23,955 nt of DNA from Bacteroidota bacterium (GTDB taxonomy: Bacteria; Bacteroidota; Bacteroidia; Bacteroidales; B18-G4), in contig QMPN01000019.1 of the NCBI GenBank assembly GCA_003648575.1, positions 1-23,955 on the forward strand, read 5' to 3'. Both the position numbers and the translations under genes were made by a program. This document shows, in pieces, positions 13,375 to 22,665 of this stretch. Numbering within the stretch: position 1 is the stretch's first letter; each line of letters starts with the position of its first letter. Below the pieces are notes generated by a model that saw nothing but the letters and a program-made list of their open reading frames with translations, made no database searches and was not told where the DNA came from.

Positions 13375-15573
13375 TCAATTTGCGACATCTGACATGAATT
13401 TAATACGGATAAGCCGGATCTCTTCTTCTGAAAATTCTTCCTCTCCCAGTTCTTCAAGCGCTTCCTGGATGGAATCAGATTCGGCTTCGCCAAAGTATTC
13501 ATAGATCTCTTCCTGGTGATATTCGTCGATATGCTCCGTGATATAATAGTTGATGTCGATCTTTGTTCCTGATGCCACAATGCGCTCCAGCTCGTCGAGA
13601 AGCTCCGACAGGCTAAGGTTCTTGGCATCGGCCAGGTCGTTGAGGGAGATCTTGCGGTCGATATTGGTGATGATAAATACCTTTAATCCGGATTTATTTA
13701 CAACCGATTTCACGACCATATCATTCGGACGGATGATGTCGTTTTCTTCAACATATATTGCGATTAGCTCCAGGAAAGGTTTACCGTATTTATGGGCTTT
13801 TCCTGCACCTACACCGGTAATATGCTGCAGTTCGTCTTCTTTCACAGGATACTGGATGGCCATGTCTTCGAGCGATGGGTCCTGGAAGATGACAAAAGGA
13901 GGCAGGTTTTCGCGTTTAGAGATATCCTTCCTCAGATCCTTTAGCATAGTGAAGAGGGTCTGATCAGCTGTACTCGTCTTATGCGATGTGGCAAATACTC
14001 CATCCTCCTCATTAGAATAATCATGGTCCTGAGCAAGCATGATGGAATAAGGCTTCTTGATGAAGCCTTCACCCTCGGGGCTGATCTTCAGCAAGCCATA
14101 GTTGTCGATATCTTTGATCAGGAATTTTCTGATCAGGCACTGCTTGATCACAGCATTCCAGTACTTTTCATCCCTGTCGGCACCTTTGCCGTAAATGTCC
14201 AGATTGTTGTGCTTATATGATTTAACTGCAGCGGTGTTTTTCCCTGTCAGGACGTTGGCAATGTGTTTGGACTTGAAAAGCTGGTTCATCGAGACCACAG
14301 CCTCCAGTACGGTCTTAATATCCGGGCTGGCTTCAGATTTTTCCTTGGGATGCAGGCAGTTGTCGCAGGCACCGCAGTTTTCTTTCTCATGCGCCTCTCC
14401 AAAGTAGTGCAGCAGCAACTTATGTCTGCATACTGCCGATTCGGCATAGGATACCGTTTCATGCAAAAGCTCCTTGGCAATCTCCTGTTCTGCCACGGGC
14501 TTGCCCTTCATGAACTTCTCCAGCTTGATGATGTCGTCATAGCTATAGAAGGCTATGCAATTGCCCTCCCCATCATCACGGCCGGCCCTGCCGGTTTCCT
14601 GATAGTAGCTTTCAATACTTTTAGGGATATCGTGGTGGATGACAAATCTTACATCCGGCTTGTCAATCCCCATCCCAAATGCTATAGTAGCCACGATCAC
14701 ATCTACTTCTTCCATCAGAAACTTGTCCTGGTTGGTCTTCCGTGTAATGGAATCCAGGCCGGCGTGGTAGGGTAGGGCACGGATGCCATTCACCTGGAAA
14801 GCATTCGCAAGTTCCTCCACCTTCTTCCGGCTCAGGCAATATACGATGCCGGATTTTCCCAGGTGGTTTTTGATATACCTTATGATGTCGTGAATAACGC
14901 TCTTGGTCTTGGGCCTGATTTCATAGTAGAGGTTGGCCCTGTCGAAGGATGACATAAAGACCTCGGCATCGAGTATCTCCAGGTTCTTCTGTATATCATG
15001 CTGAACCTTGGGTGTTGCCGTGGCAGTCAGTGCCATCACAGGGACTTTTTGTCCGATGGTATTGATGATAGGTCTCAGGCGCCGGTATTCAGGCCTGAAA
15101 TCGTGCCCCCATTCAGAGATACAATGGGCTTCATCGATGGCATAAAAGGATATATCAATGGTTTTGAGAAATTCAATATTGTCTTCCTTGGTGAGTGATT
15201 CCGGAGCTACATATAGCAACTTAGTCTTTTGACTGACCAAATCTGCCCTGACCTCATTGAGTTCTGCTTTGGAAAGAGAAGAGTTCATCACATGGGCAAT
15301 GCCTTCTTCAGTGCCATAGTTCCGGATGGTGTCCACCTGGTTCTTCATGAGGGCAATAAGCGGGGATATAATGATAGCGGTCCCACTCTTGGTAAGGGCA
15401 GGCAGCTGATAACACATCGATTTACCGCCGCCGGTAGGCATGATTACGAAAGTATCATTGCCCTTGAGTACAGTTTCAATAATGGCTTCCTGATTTCCCT
15501 TAAAGCTATCAAACCCAAAAATCTTCTTCAACAATTCGTGCAGGGAGCGTTCCTTAGTCTCAGCCATATTCAT
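13375..15573 (-). CDS. recQ: ATP-dependent DNA helicase RecQ
   Basis: A 732-residue 3'-5' DNA helicase for recombination and fork repair. Numbering from ATG at 15571-15573: Walker A PTGGGKS 46-52; DEAH 147-150 with the aromatic-rich loop CISEWGHDFRPEY after it; ALTATATP 181-188; motif V/VI IAFGMGIDKPDVRFVIHHD and QETGRAGRD. The zinc-binding cysteines are Cys382, Cys400, Cys403 and Cys406. The RQC winged helix follows, then an HRDC domain (about 535-610) and a C-terminal helix-turn-helix extension (about 620-690) with a very acidic tail (about 690-725). It is longer than the roughly 610-residue E. coli enzyme, as is common in Bacteroidota. A TTG one codon upstream and an ATG two codons downstream are alternative starts. 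Confidence 0.96.
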   Translation of the reverse strand: MNMAETKERSLHELLKKIFGFDSFKGNQEAIIETVLKGNDTFVIMPTGGGKSMCYQLPALTKSGTAIIISPLIALMKNQVDTIRNYGTEEGIAHVMNSSLSKAELNEVRADLVSQKTKLLYVAPESLTKEDNIEFLKTIDISFYAIDEAHCISEWGHDFRPEYRRLRPIINTIGQKVPVMALTATATPKVQHDIQKNLEILDAEVFMSSFDRANLYYEIRPKTKSVIHDIIRYIKNHLGKSGIVYCLSRKKVEELANAFQVNGIRALPYHAGLDSITRKTNQDKFLMEEVDVIVATIAFGMGIDKPDVRFVIHHDIPKSIESYYQETGRAGRDDGEGNCIAFYSYDDIIKLEKFMKGKPVAEQEIAKELLHETVSYAESAVCRHKLLLHYFGEAHEKENCGACDNCLHPKEKSEASPDIKTVLEAVVSMNQLFKSKHIANVLTGKNTAAVKSYKHNNLDIYGKGADRDEKYWNAVIKQCLIRKFLIKDIDNYGLLKISPEGEGFIKKPYSIMLAQDHDYSNEEDGVFATSHKTSTADQTLFTMLKDLRKDISKRENLPPFVIFQDPSLEDMAIQYPVKEDELQHITGVGAGKAHKYGKPFLELIAIYVEENDIIRPNDMVVKSVVNKSGLKVFIITNIDRKISLNDLADAKNLSLSELLDELERIVASGTKIDINYYITEHIDEYHQEEIYEYFGEAESDSIQEALEELGEEEFSEEEIRLIRIKFMSDVAN

Positions 15574-15590
15574 CAAATCTTAAAAATCAA

Positions 15591-15598
15591 TATCTTTG
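15591..15598 (+). promoter_or_regulatory. Predicted -7 box for kdsD
   Basis: TATCTTTG is a full match to TAnnTTTG on the + strand. The only fitting downstream gene is kdsD at 15748, which would then have a leader of about 140 bases. The -33 region (near 15569) reads TTC, a weak match. Confidence 0.4.
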
Positions 15599-15626
15599 TA
15601 GGGCCAGAGTGAAAAATTTACAGGAA

Positions 15627-15644
15627 TAATTATCGTTATAATTA
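15627..15644. repeat. AT-rich inverted repeat in the kdsD leader
   Basis: TAATTAT (15627-15633) and ATAATTA (15638-15644) are perfect inverted repeats around CGTT. It has the same 7-4-7 geometry as the one at 2657-2674 but a different core. Confidence 0.3.
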
Positions 15645-15699
15645 AACTAATTAAGTTCTTCATTTTCGATTAAGTTTTAAATCAATATTCCCGCTAAAA

Positions 15700-15707
15700 C
15701 AAATATA
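15700..15707 (-). promoter_or_regulatory. Candidate -7 box for recQ
   Basis: The minus strand reads TATATTTG, a full TAnnTTTG match, 126 bases ahead of the recQ ATG. No -33 element was found, and the region is AT-rich. Confidence 0.25.
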
Positions 15708-15747
15708 ACGAAAAAAAACTTCTTTCGGAATAAAAAATTTTAAAAAA

Positions 15748-16719
15748 GTGTTAATAAAATCATCAGAAGAAATTTGTGATATCGCAATTGCAAGTATTGA
15801 TAATGAGGTAAATGCAATTTCAGACTTGAAATCATCCATAAATGATGACTTCGTAAGAACTGTGGAAGGAATCATTCAGTCGGAAGGCAGGGTTATCATC
15901 ACAGGCATTGGTAAGAGTGCAAATATTGCCCAGAAGATCGTTTCTACGCTGAACTCTACGGGAACGCCTTCAATTTTCATGCATGCTGCTGACGCGGTGC
16001 ATGGTGATCTGGGCATCATCCGTGAGGACGATATTATCATTTGCTTGTCGAAGAGTGGCGAAACTCCCGAGATAAAGGTCCTTGTCCCCTTGTTGAAGAG
16101 CAGGAAGAATCTTCTCATTGCTATCGTGGGCAATACGGCCTCATACCTTGCTGTGCAGGCCGACCTGGTTCTGGATACGACTGTAGAAAAAGAGGCTTGT
16201 CCGAATAACCTGGTGCCGACTGCCAGTACCACTGCTCAACTGGTGATGGGTGATGCTCTGGCTATGGCCCTGCTTTCATGCCGCGGATTCACTGCCGAAG
16301 ACTTTGCACGTTTTCATCCCGGCGGAGCCCTTGGCAAGAGGATGTACCTTAAAGTTTCTGACCTTTATACGCAGAATGAAAAGCCCATGGTTAAGCCTTC
16401 CGATGATATCAAAAAGGCAATCATGGAGATCTCTTCCAAACGATTGGGTGCAGCTGCAGTGGTTGATGGTAATATCCTCATCGGGATCATCACTGATGGT
16501 GACCTAAGACGCATGCTGGAAGAAGGTGGAGAGATGGAACGCCTGACAGCTTTCGATATCATGACAAAAGACCCGCGCTCGATCGACTCAGAAGAACTGG
16601 TGGTGAATGCCCTCGAGCTGATGCGGGAGAATAAGATCACACAAGTTCCCGTCCTCAAAGATGGCGAATACGTCGGCGTTGTGCATATGCACGATATCAT
16701 TAAAGAAGGGATCATCTAA
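15748..16719 (+). CDS. kdsD: D-arabinose 5-phosphate isomerase (KdsD/KpsF/GutQ family)
   Basis: A 323-residue cytoplasmic enzyme that converts ribulose 5-phosphate to arabinose 5-phosphate, the entry to Kdo for LPS. It has a SIS sugar isomerase domain (about 35-200) with GIGKS (Lys56), HGDLG (His85), SGETPE (Glu105 and Glu108), KEACP (Glu149) and ARFHPGGALG (His190), all offset by three from my recollection of the catalytic set in E. coli KdsD. Two CBS domains follow (about 207-262 and 268-322). The family-typical CPLGLAPTSS is CPNNLVPTAS here. The start is GTG, with no Shine-Dalgarno. It heads a co-directional group that ends in lptB, echoing the kdsD to lptB order of the E. coli LPS-export operon. 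Confidence 0.93.
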   Translation: MLIKSSEEICDIAIASIDNEVNAISDLKSSINDDFVRTVEGIIQSEGRVIITGIGKSANIAQKIVSTLNSTGTPSIFMHAADAVHGDLGIIREDDIIICLSKSGETPEIKVLVPLLKSRKNLLIAIVGNTASYLAVQADLVLDTTVEKEACPNNLVPTASTTAQLVMGDALAMALLSCRGFTAEDFARFHPGGALGKRMYLKVSDLYTQNEKPMVKPSDDIKKAIMEISSKRLGAAAVVDGNILIGIITDGDLRRMLEEGGEMERLTAFDIMTKDPRSIDSEELVVNALELMRENKITQVPVLKDGEYVGVVHMHDIIKEGII

Positions 16720-16732
16720 TAAGCGGAGTGAT

Positions 16733-17080
16733 ATGAGTGACAAGATCAAGGAATACAATGCCTACAGGCAGATGATGAACGAACGCTTGTTATCGGCAGA
16801 GAATAATAAGATCATTAAGAGGATCTTCAATCTCGATACCAATACCTATATGGATGGGGCACTCGATACACGTACCAAGGAGATGCTTGGCCTTGTTTCT
16901 TCAATGGTCCTGCGTTGTGATGATTGTATCAAGTACCACCTTATTCAGTGCCACGAACAGGGTGTGAACACGGAGGAGATGATGGAGATCTTCGGCGTGG
17001 CAAACCTTGTCGGAGGTACAATTGTTATACCCCATACTCGCAGAGCCCTTGAATTTTGGGAGGAGCTGCAATCAGCTTGA
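16733..17080 (+). CDS. Carboxymuconolactone decarboxylase/AhpD-like protein
   Basis: The start is ATG at 16733, 13 bases after the kdsD stop and behind GGAG at 16725-16728; the frame also opens earlier inside kdsD, but that extension is not family-like. The 115 residues are all-helical with TRTKEM (47-51), then the redox motif CDDC at 62-65 with His69 (CxxCxxxH), typical of AhpD-type alkylhydroperoxidases. Family members often work as trimers or hexamers and reduce peroxides through the CxxC thiols with a partner reductase. Its place between LPS genes has no clear link to LPS; cotranscription is likely from the short spacing. Confidence 0.88.
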   Translation: MSDKIKEYNAYRQMMNERLLSAENNKIIKRIFNLDTNTYMDGALDTRTKEMLGLVSSMVLRCDDCIKYHLIQCHEQGVNTEEMMEIFGVANLVGGTIVIPHTRRALEFWEELQSA

Positions 17081-17132
17081 AGTCAGTATTAACTTACAGT
17101 CCGTTCTTTCATGAGCGGCATAAAACCGGGAA

Positions 17133-19610
17133 ATGAAGCATCAGCTGTTCATGCGTCTCTTAGTATTCCTGCTGATACCCCTGGTGTCGACGGTATATGC
17201 CCATGCACAGTTGACAAAAATCATGGGGACTGTCACGAATGTTAATACAGGTGAACCCATCCCATTTGTGAATATTTTCTTTGAAGGAACTATCATCGGA
17301 GCTACCTCCGACTTTGATGGCCATTATTCCATAGAGACCTTCTCACCGGGTGATTCGCTCACTGCCAGCTATGTAGGATATATATCAAAAATCCGGAAAG
17401 TGACACCACGTATTTTCCAGCAACTTGATTTTGCACTGAATCCCGATAATATATTGCTGGATGAAGTAGTGATCCTGCCAGGAGAAAATCCTGCGGAGGT
17501 GATACTGCGTAAAGTGATTGAGAACAAGGAGGTGAACAATAAGAAAGAGTTCGATGCTTACGAGTTTGAAGTATACACCAAGATGCAATTCGATGCGAAT
17601 AATATTACTGAGAAGCTGCAGGACAGAAAGCTTTTTATGCCTTTCGACTTTATTTTCACCTACATGGATACCTCTACCCTGAACGGGAAGGCATACCTGC
17701 CGATATTCTTATCGGAAACGATGTCAGATATCTATTATCGTAAAAACCCTAAAGACAGATTGGAGATCATCAAGGCGTCGAAGCTTTCAGGCATAGAGAA
17801 CGAGAGTATTACACAGTTCATGGGTGACCTGAATGCCAATGTGAATATCTACGATAACTACATTACGCTGTTTCAGAAGAATTTTGTTTCACCAGTGGCA
17901 AATTTCGGTCTTACATATTACAGGTATTACCTTGTCGACAGCACCTTTATCGGGGATCAATGGTGTTATCATATCATGTTTAAGCCCCGTCGGAAGCAGG
18001 AACTGACATTTGCAGGTACTTTCTGGGTGCATGATACCACTTTTGCGGTGAAAGAGGTGGATATGGTGATGGCAGGTGATATGAACCTGAACTTTGTAAG
18101 TGCTGGCATCGTCCGCCAGGAATACAGCCTTATCAACGGACAGTACTGGATGCTTACTAAAGATTACCTGATGGGTGATTTCAACTTTACGAAGAAGTCA
18201 AAGACCATTGGTGTGTATGGGCACCGCTCCACATCATCGAGGAATTTCATCCTGAACCAGCCCCACGAGGATGAGTTTTATAAGAGCCCGGTGGGGGTAG
18301 TAGTAGAGGATGATGCCCGGGAGAAAGATGAGCTTTACTGGGAGCTGGCCAGGCATGACAGCCTTACCGGCAGGGAGGAGGGGATCTATGAAATGATCGA
18401 TTCCATTAAGGGCATTCCTTTGTTCGATACATACATGGACCTGGGGTATATGCTGATCAATGGCTATTACATATGGGGCAATTTTGAGTTGGGGCCCTAT
18501 TATAAGTTGCTCAGTTTCAATTCTATCGAAGGTGCGCGTTTCAGGTTTGGCGGACGTACCAGCAACCAGTTCAGCAATAAACTGATGCTTGAAGGCCATG
18601 TGGCCTACGGAACGAAAGATAAACGCTTTAAAGGCGGCATAGGTTTCCTTTATATGGTCGAGAAAAATCCGCGGAGAACGATCAGTGTCTCCTATTTATA
18701 TGATATGGTACAGCTCGGCCAAAGCCAGGATGCTTTTAGCCAGGAGAACTTTTTTGCCGTTTTCTTCAGACGGAACCCGGCCGATAAGCTGTCGATGCTG
18801 GAACGCTATAAGATCGAATATGAGCATGAATGGGTGCAGGGCTTTTCGAATACCTTCAGCTTTGCTCATCGCAAGCTGTTCCCCGTAGGGGATTCGAAGT
18901 TTATCGTTTATCCTGAGCCCGATGAACCAGAAGTGGAGGATAATATTATATCGGCCGAAATTGGTATTAAAACCCGATGGGCATTTAAGGAAAGATATAT
19001 AGATGGGGAGTTTACCAGGATAACGGTAGGCACAAAATATCCTGTTTTTGAGCTGCATTATGGCTACGGTATCCCGGGGGTATTCCTGAGTGAGTATGAA
19101 TATCACCGCCTGCAATTTCAGATGAAACAATGGTTCAACGTTTTGTCTATTGGATGGTCAAAATATATCCTTGAGACAGGGAAGATCTGGGGCACCCTGC
19201 CATATCCGCTTCTGAAGCTTCAGCCGGCAAACGAAACCTTCCTCTTCGATGAGTACGCATATAACCTTTTGAACTATTATGAACTGATCCACGATCAGTA
19301 CGTGAGTCTGTATTATACGCATCATTTCGACGGCTTTTTCCTGAACCATATTCCCCTCATACGCAAGCTGAAGTGGAGGGGAGTGATTCATGGCAGGGCC
19401 TTGCTTGGCTCCTTATCGGATGCGAATAAGGAATATTCAGAATTTCCGGGAGAGCAGATCGAGACAGCAACACCATATTATGAAGCAGGAGTAGGGATAG
19501 AGAACATATTTAAGTTCATCAGGATAGATGCTATATGGAGGCTCAGCCACCGCGATCAGAATGAACCCAGAAATTTTGGTGTGTTTATTTCTGCAGCACT
19601 TTCTTTTTAG
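17133..19610 (+). CDS. DUF5686 outer-membrane protein with carboxypeptidase-regulatory-like domain
   Basis: An 825-residue protein with a signal peptide (about 1-25, cleavage after AHA). Residues 27-110 form a carboxypeptidase-regulatory-like domain ([17 protein letters not shown], then DFDGHYSI), as in TonB-dependent receptors. The remainder is the DUF5686 body: mixed periplasmic part, then from about 470 alternating amphipathic strands that end in a terminal phenylalanine (ISAALSF), the usual mark of a barrel assembled by BamA. There is no plug domain or TonB box, so it is not a TonB receptor. Function unknown; its place between kdsD and lptB suggests a role in LPS or envelope assembly, which is inference. 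It begins 52 bases after the AhpD-like gene. Confidence 0.8.
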   Translation: MKHQLFMRLLVFLLIPLVSTVYAHAQLTKIMGTVTNVNTGEPIPFVNIFFEGTIIGATSDFDGHYSIETFSPGDSLTASYVGYISKIRKVTPRIFQQLDFALNPDNILLDEVVILPGENPAEVILRKVIENKEVNNKKEFDAYEFEVYTKMQFDANNITEKLQDRKLFMPFDFIFTYMDTSTLNGKAYLPIFLSETMSDIYYRKNPKDRLEIIKASKLSGIENESITQFMGDLNANVNIYDNYITLFQKNFVSPVANFGLTYYRYYLVDSTFIGDQWCYHIMFKPRRKQELTFAGTFWVHDTTFAVKEVDMVMAGDMNLNFVSAGIVRQEYSLINGQYWMLTKDYLMGDFNFTKKSKTIGVYGHRSTSSRNFILNQPHEDEFYKSPVGVVVEDDAREKDELYWELARHDSLTGREEGIYEMIDSIKGIPLFDTYMDLGYMLINGYYIWGNFELGPYYKLLSFNSIEGARFRFGGRTSNQFSNKLMLEGHVAYGTKDKRFKGGIGFLYMVEKNPRRTISVSYLYDMVQLGQSQDAFSQENFFAVFFRRNPADKLSMLERYKIEYEHEWVQGFSNTFSFAHRKLFPVGDSKFIVYPEPDEPEVEDNIISAEIGIKTRWAFKERYIDGEFTRITVGTKYPVFELHYGYGIPGVFLSEYEYHRLQFQMKQWFNVLSIGWSKYILETGKIWGTLPYPLLKLQPANETFLFDEYAYNLLNYYELIHDQYVSLYYTHHFDGFFLNHIPLIRKLKWRGVIHGRALLGSLSDANKEYSEFPGEQIETATPYYEAGVGIENIFKFIRIDAIWRLSHRDQNEPRNFGVFISAALSF

Positions 19611-19627
19611 TTAACTTTGATAAGTCT

Positions 19628-20353
19628 ATGATATTACGAACTGAGAACCTCATTAAAAAATATGGCAAGCGGACCGTAGTCCGGGATGTCTCTTTTCAGG
19701 TGAACCAGGGAGAGATCGTTGGCTTGCTGGGGCCTAACGGGGCAGGAAAAACCACCTCATTTTATATGATCGTAGGCCTGATCAAACCATTTTCCGGAAA
19801 GGTTTTCCTCGACGATACCGAGATTACGGATTACCCTATGTACAAAAGGGCGAAGGCAGGGATAGGTTATCTTGCACAGGAAGCTTCTGTATTCAGGAAA
19901 CTGAGTGTTGAAGACAACATACGTGCAGTGCTGCAGTTCTCAAAATTTCCAAAGACAGAGCAAAAAGATCGCCTGGAGTCACTGCTGGAGGAGTTTGGCT
20001 TACAGCATGTTCGCAAAAGCTATGGCATACAGTTGTCGGGGGGTGAACGAAGAAGGACTGAGATAGCCAGGGCCCTGGCAGTAGATCCCAGCTTTATCCT
20101 GCTGGATGAACCTTTTGCCGGTGTCGACCCTATTGCTGTGGAAGATATTCAAACGATTGTTTCCAAACTCATCGAGAAAAATATAGGTGTACTGATCACC
20201 GATCACAATGTGCATGAGACCCTCAACATCACCGACCGCGCATACCTTCTTTTTGAAGGGAGCATCCTGAAGGCAGGAAGCTCAGAAGAACTTGCTGCAG
20301 ATGAGCACGTAAGAAAAGTATACCTGGGAGAGAATTTCACCCTGAGACGCTAA
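19628..20353 (+). CDS. lptB: LPS export ABC transporter ATPase LptB
   Basis: A 241-residue cytoplasmic ATPase that powers LPS extraction by LptFG. Motifs in order: Walker [10 protein letters not shown] 35-43, Q-loop LAQE 82-85, signature LSGGE 136-140 with [10 protein letters not shown], Walker [14 protein letters not shown] 156-168 (catalytic Glu161), and the H-loop His193 in [10 protein letters not shown]. The [10 protein letters not shown] and DHNVHETL forms are characteristic of LptB over other ABC ATPases. It begins 17 bases after the DUF5686 stop, so the two are probably cotranscribed. LptA, LptC, LptF and LptG are not in the window. Its stop is 5 bases from the end of the convergent TonB receptor gene. 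Confidence 0.94.
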   Translation: MILRTENLIKKYGKRTVVRDVSFQVNQGEIVGLLGPNGAGKTTSFYMIVGLIKPFSGKVFLDDTEITDYPMYKRAKAGIGYLAQEASVFRKLSVEDNIRAVLQFSKFPKTEQKDRLESLLEEFGLQHVRKSYGIQLSGGERRRTEIARALAVDPSFILLDEPFAGVDPIAVEDIQTIVSKLIEKNIGVLITDHNVHETLNITDRAYLLFEGSILKAGSSEELAADEHVRKVYLGENFTLRR

Positions 20354-20358
20354 TTCTC

Positions 20359-22665
20359 TTAAAATTCAAACACAACATCAAACATCACAAAGCGGCCCGG
20401 TGGCAGTTTCCCTTTCCGGTCGACGGTCATGTCATCGAAAATGTTTTTTACGGTAAAAGCAAAGCCGATACCCTGTGGTAGCTTCTTTGTTAATTTTAGA
20501 TCAAACAGGTGATGCGGTTCGATATACTGTGTATTTTCATCATTATACCATTCCTTTCCCAGAAAATGCCATTCAAACATGACATTTACCACCTTATTCT
20601 GCCAGCTGAAGCTGGAGTTGGCCATATGGATAGGTACTTCGATCAGGCCCTTCCCGGTCAGGTCTTTATCTTCATTATTCGGATCGTTGAATTCAAGTAT
20701 CTCTGAATAGTTGAAGCTATAATTGGCAGATAAAGAGAGATTATCCAGGACCTTCCAGAGGGCTGTAATTTCTGCACCGGCAATCTCTATTTCGGCGATA
20801 TTCTGACGTTGCAGCACCGGTTTCAGGTCGGTGCCTCCCGTATCTACGGAATCGCCGGTTGCAACAAAATACTGAAAGTCGTATCCCCTGGAATAATATG
20901 CAGAAGGCTCAATGGATATCTTATCATTGACCATCCATGTTAAGCCCAGCTCATAATTGATCAGAGTTTCAGGTTTCAAACCGGGATTGGCAAGCTTGAA
21001 GCCTTTGGATATCTTACCCGACTTGACCATATCATCGATCTTCGGAGGCATGAAGCCTGTTGTTACGGAAGCATAAATGCCCAGGTCCCTGCGTACATTA
21101 TATTGCAGGGCCAGCTTGGGACTGAATTGCTGCCAGTCGCTATCGGTAAAATCGTCTGAGATATCCCTGATGAAACCCGTGTTGCTGGTAGGATTCTGCA
21201 CATCCTGGAAGCCATCTGTAAAGCGGGCATAGTCGAATCGTAGTCCTGCAATGGCAGAAAACTTTTTGGATATCTGATACTCATCCTGAAGGAAAATGCC
21301 GAAGAAGCTTAACACGCCACCATAGGTAACATCATCTGTTGAGGTGCGGTAAACCTGATTGGCATCCATATCACCCTGTTTTATTTCAAAACCTGTCGTA
21401 AGGAGGTGGTTGCGGAAAAAATTTCGTGATATGTTAAACCAGACTCCATAATCATGCTTGGCAATCCATGTGTCTGAGAGCTTGTATTTTCCTGAGCTGC
21501 TGAGGCTTTCACTCTGCCGATAATAATTTTCCAGCTGATAATATACCCTGGTATTTAGCTTGAACTTCCCCAGCTGGGAATCAAAACTGGCAACGATCAG
21601 CTGGCTCTGGTATTGGTCATAAGCACCTTCATTCTCAAAAACTTTAGTTCCGGTTCCAAACTGGCCGAAGTAATAGCGATAGCTGAAGTCGAGTGTTGTG
21701 ACAGAGTCGAAGCGGTATCCTGCCAGTATGCCGGCACTATACTCATTCAGATCGACCTTGGAATCAGTTGAATCCCGTGTCTCTTCCGGCTCGTTGATAT
21801 ATCCGTCACCGTTACGCAGAAAGCCGTTGAGCTTCCAATACAGGCCTGAACCTTTATAGAGGTCTGTGCCGCCAATGTTAAAAGCCCCGCCAAAGGTTCC
21901 CAGGGATCCGCCAAATGTTCTGACATTCCCTTCAAGCTGATCGTCAGGCTTTTTGGTCTTAATATTTACGACCCCTGTCATGGCGTTATTTCCGTAGATG
22001 GCCGAACTCGGCCCCTTTACTATTTCTACATCTTCAATATCATAGGGCTCTATGATATTCCAGTTCACCGAGCCACCTCCAACCTTATTCATGGGAACAC
22101 CATCCAACAAGATGAGTGTGCGTGAACTTCCGGGGAGCCCCCGCATGGTCACACTGGCACTTTTCGAAAAGATACCCCATGGCCTGTGTACATATACATT
22201 CGCGACTCCATTAAGGATATCGTCGGTATTATTAGCTGGCATACGCTCAATGGTCCGCGCCGGGATAGAGGCTACCCTGGCAGGCATCACCGATGTCTTC
22301 CTTTTATTCAGCGTGGCGGTGATGGTAACAGGATCGATCTCAATCACTCTGGGCCTGACCAGGAAAGTTAGCTCTGTAAGCACTGAGTCAAGTATGATCT
22401 CTGTGCTATAGTCATGATAACCAATGTGTTTGATGGTCAGATGATAGGCGCCTTTAGAAAGCCTGGAAAAGGCAAACATACCTTTATGGTTGGTTGTAGT
22501 ACCTACCTGTAAATCCTCCAGGATAACGTGTGCATCTTCCAGGGCTGTCTTATTGTATGCATCTTTTATCCATCCCTTGAGTACGATATCACCATCCGCC
22601 AGGGAGGTAATATGGACTCCCGAAAGCATGATAACAAGAAAAAGTATTCGATGCAGCTTGTGCAT
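20359..22665 (-). CDS. TonB-dependent outer-membrane receptor
   Basis: A 768-residue receptor: signal peptide (about 1-23), a carboxypeptidase-regulatory-like domain (about 28-107), a possible TonB box near VTITAT (113-118), the plug (about 125-240) with TMRGLPGSSRTLILLDGVPM at 173-192 and VEIVKGPSSAIYG at 213-225, and a 22-strand barrel ending in a terminal phenylalanine (MFDVVFEF). The protein imports a bound ligand through the outer membrane with energy from TonB/ExbBD. Its ATG directly follows the TAA of the lipoprotein gene, so the pair is translationally coupled. There is no SusD-like partner, which argues against a glycan-uptake (SusC) role; a vitamin, metal complex or peptide is more likely. 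The ligand cannot be read from sequence. Confidence 0.92.
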   Translation of the reverse strand: MHKLHRILFLVIMLSGVHITSLADGDIVLKGWIKDAYNKTALEDAHVILEDLQVGTTTNHKGMFAFSRLSKGAYHLTIKHIGYHDYSTEIILDSVLTELTFLVRPRVIEIDPVTITATLNKRKTSVMPARVASIPARTIERMPANNTDDILNGVANVYVHRPWGIFSKSASVTMRGLPGSSRTLILLDGVPMNKVGGGSVNWNIIEPYDIEDVEIVKGPSSAIYGNNAMTGVVNIKTKKPDDQLEGNVRTFGGSLGTFGGAFNIGGTDLYKGSGLYWKLNGFLRNGDGYINEPEETRDSTDSKVDLNEYSAGILAGYRFDSVTTLDFSYRYYFGQFGTGTKVFENEGAYDQYQSQLIVASFDSQLGKFKLNTRVYYQLENYYRQSESLSSSGKYKLSDTWIAKHDYGVWFNISRNFFRNHLLTTGFEIKQGDMDANQVYRTSTDDVTYGGVLSFFGIFLQDEYQISKKFSAIAGLRFDYARFTDGFQDVQNPTSNTGFIRDISDDFTDSDWQQFSPKLALQYNVRRDLGIYASVTTGFMPPKIDDMVKSGKISKGFKLANPGLKPETLINYELGLTWMVNDKISIEPSAYYSRGYDFQYFVATGDSVDTGGTDLKPVLQRQNIAEIEIAGAEITALWKVLDNLSLSANYSFNYSEILEFNDPNNEDKDLTGKGLIEVPIHMANSSFSWQNKVVNVMFEWHFLGKEWYNDENTQYIEPHHLFDLKLTKKLPQGIGFAFTVKNIFDDMTVDRKGKLPPGRFVMFDVVFEF

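Noticed and set aside
13362..13628. N-terminal extension of the DUF4296 frame to 13628
   Set aside because: The extension overlaps recQ in another frame, is low-complexity and basic, and would bury the lipoprotein signal that starts at 13361.
16661..16732. N-terminal extension of the AhpD-like frame into kdsD
   Set aside because: The internal ATG at 16733 has GGAG at a suitable distance and matches the normal family length.
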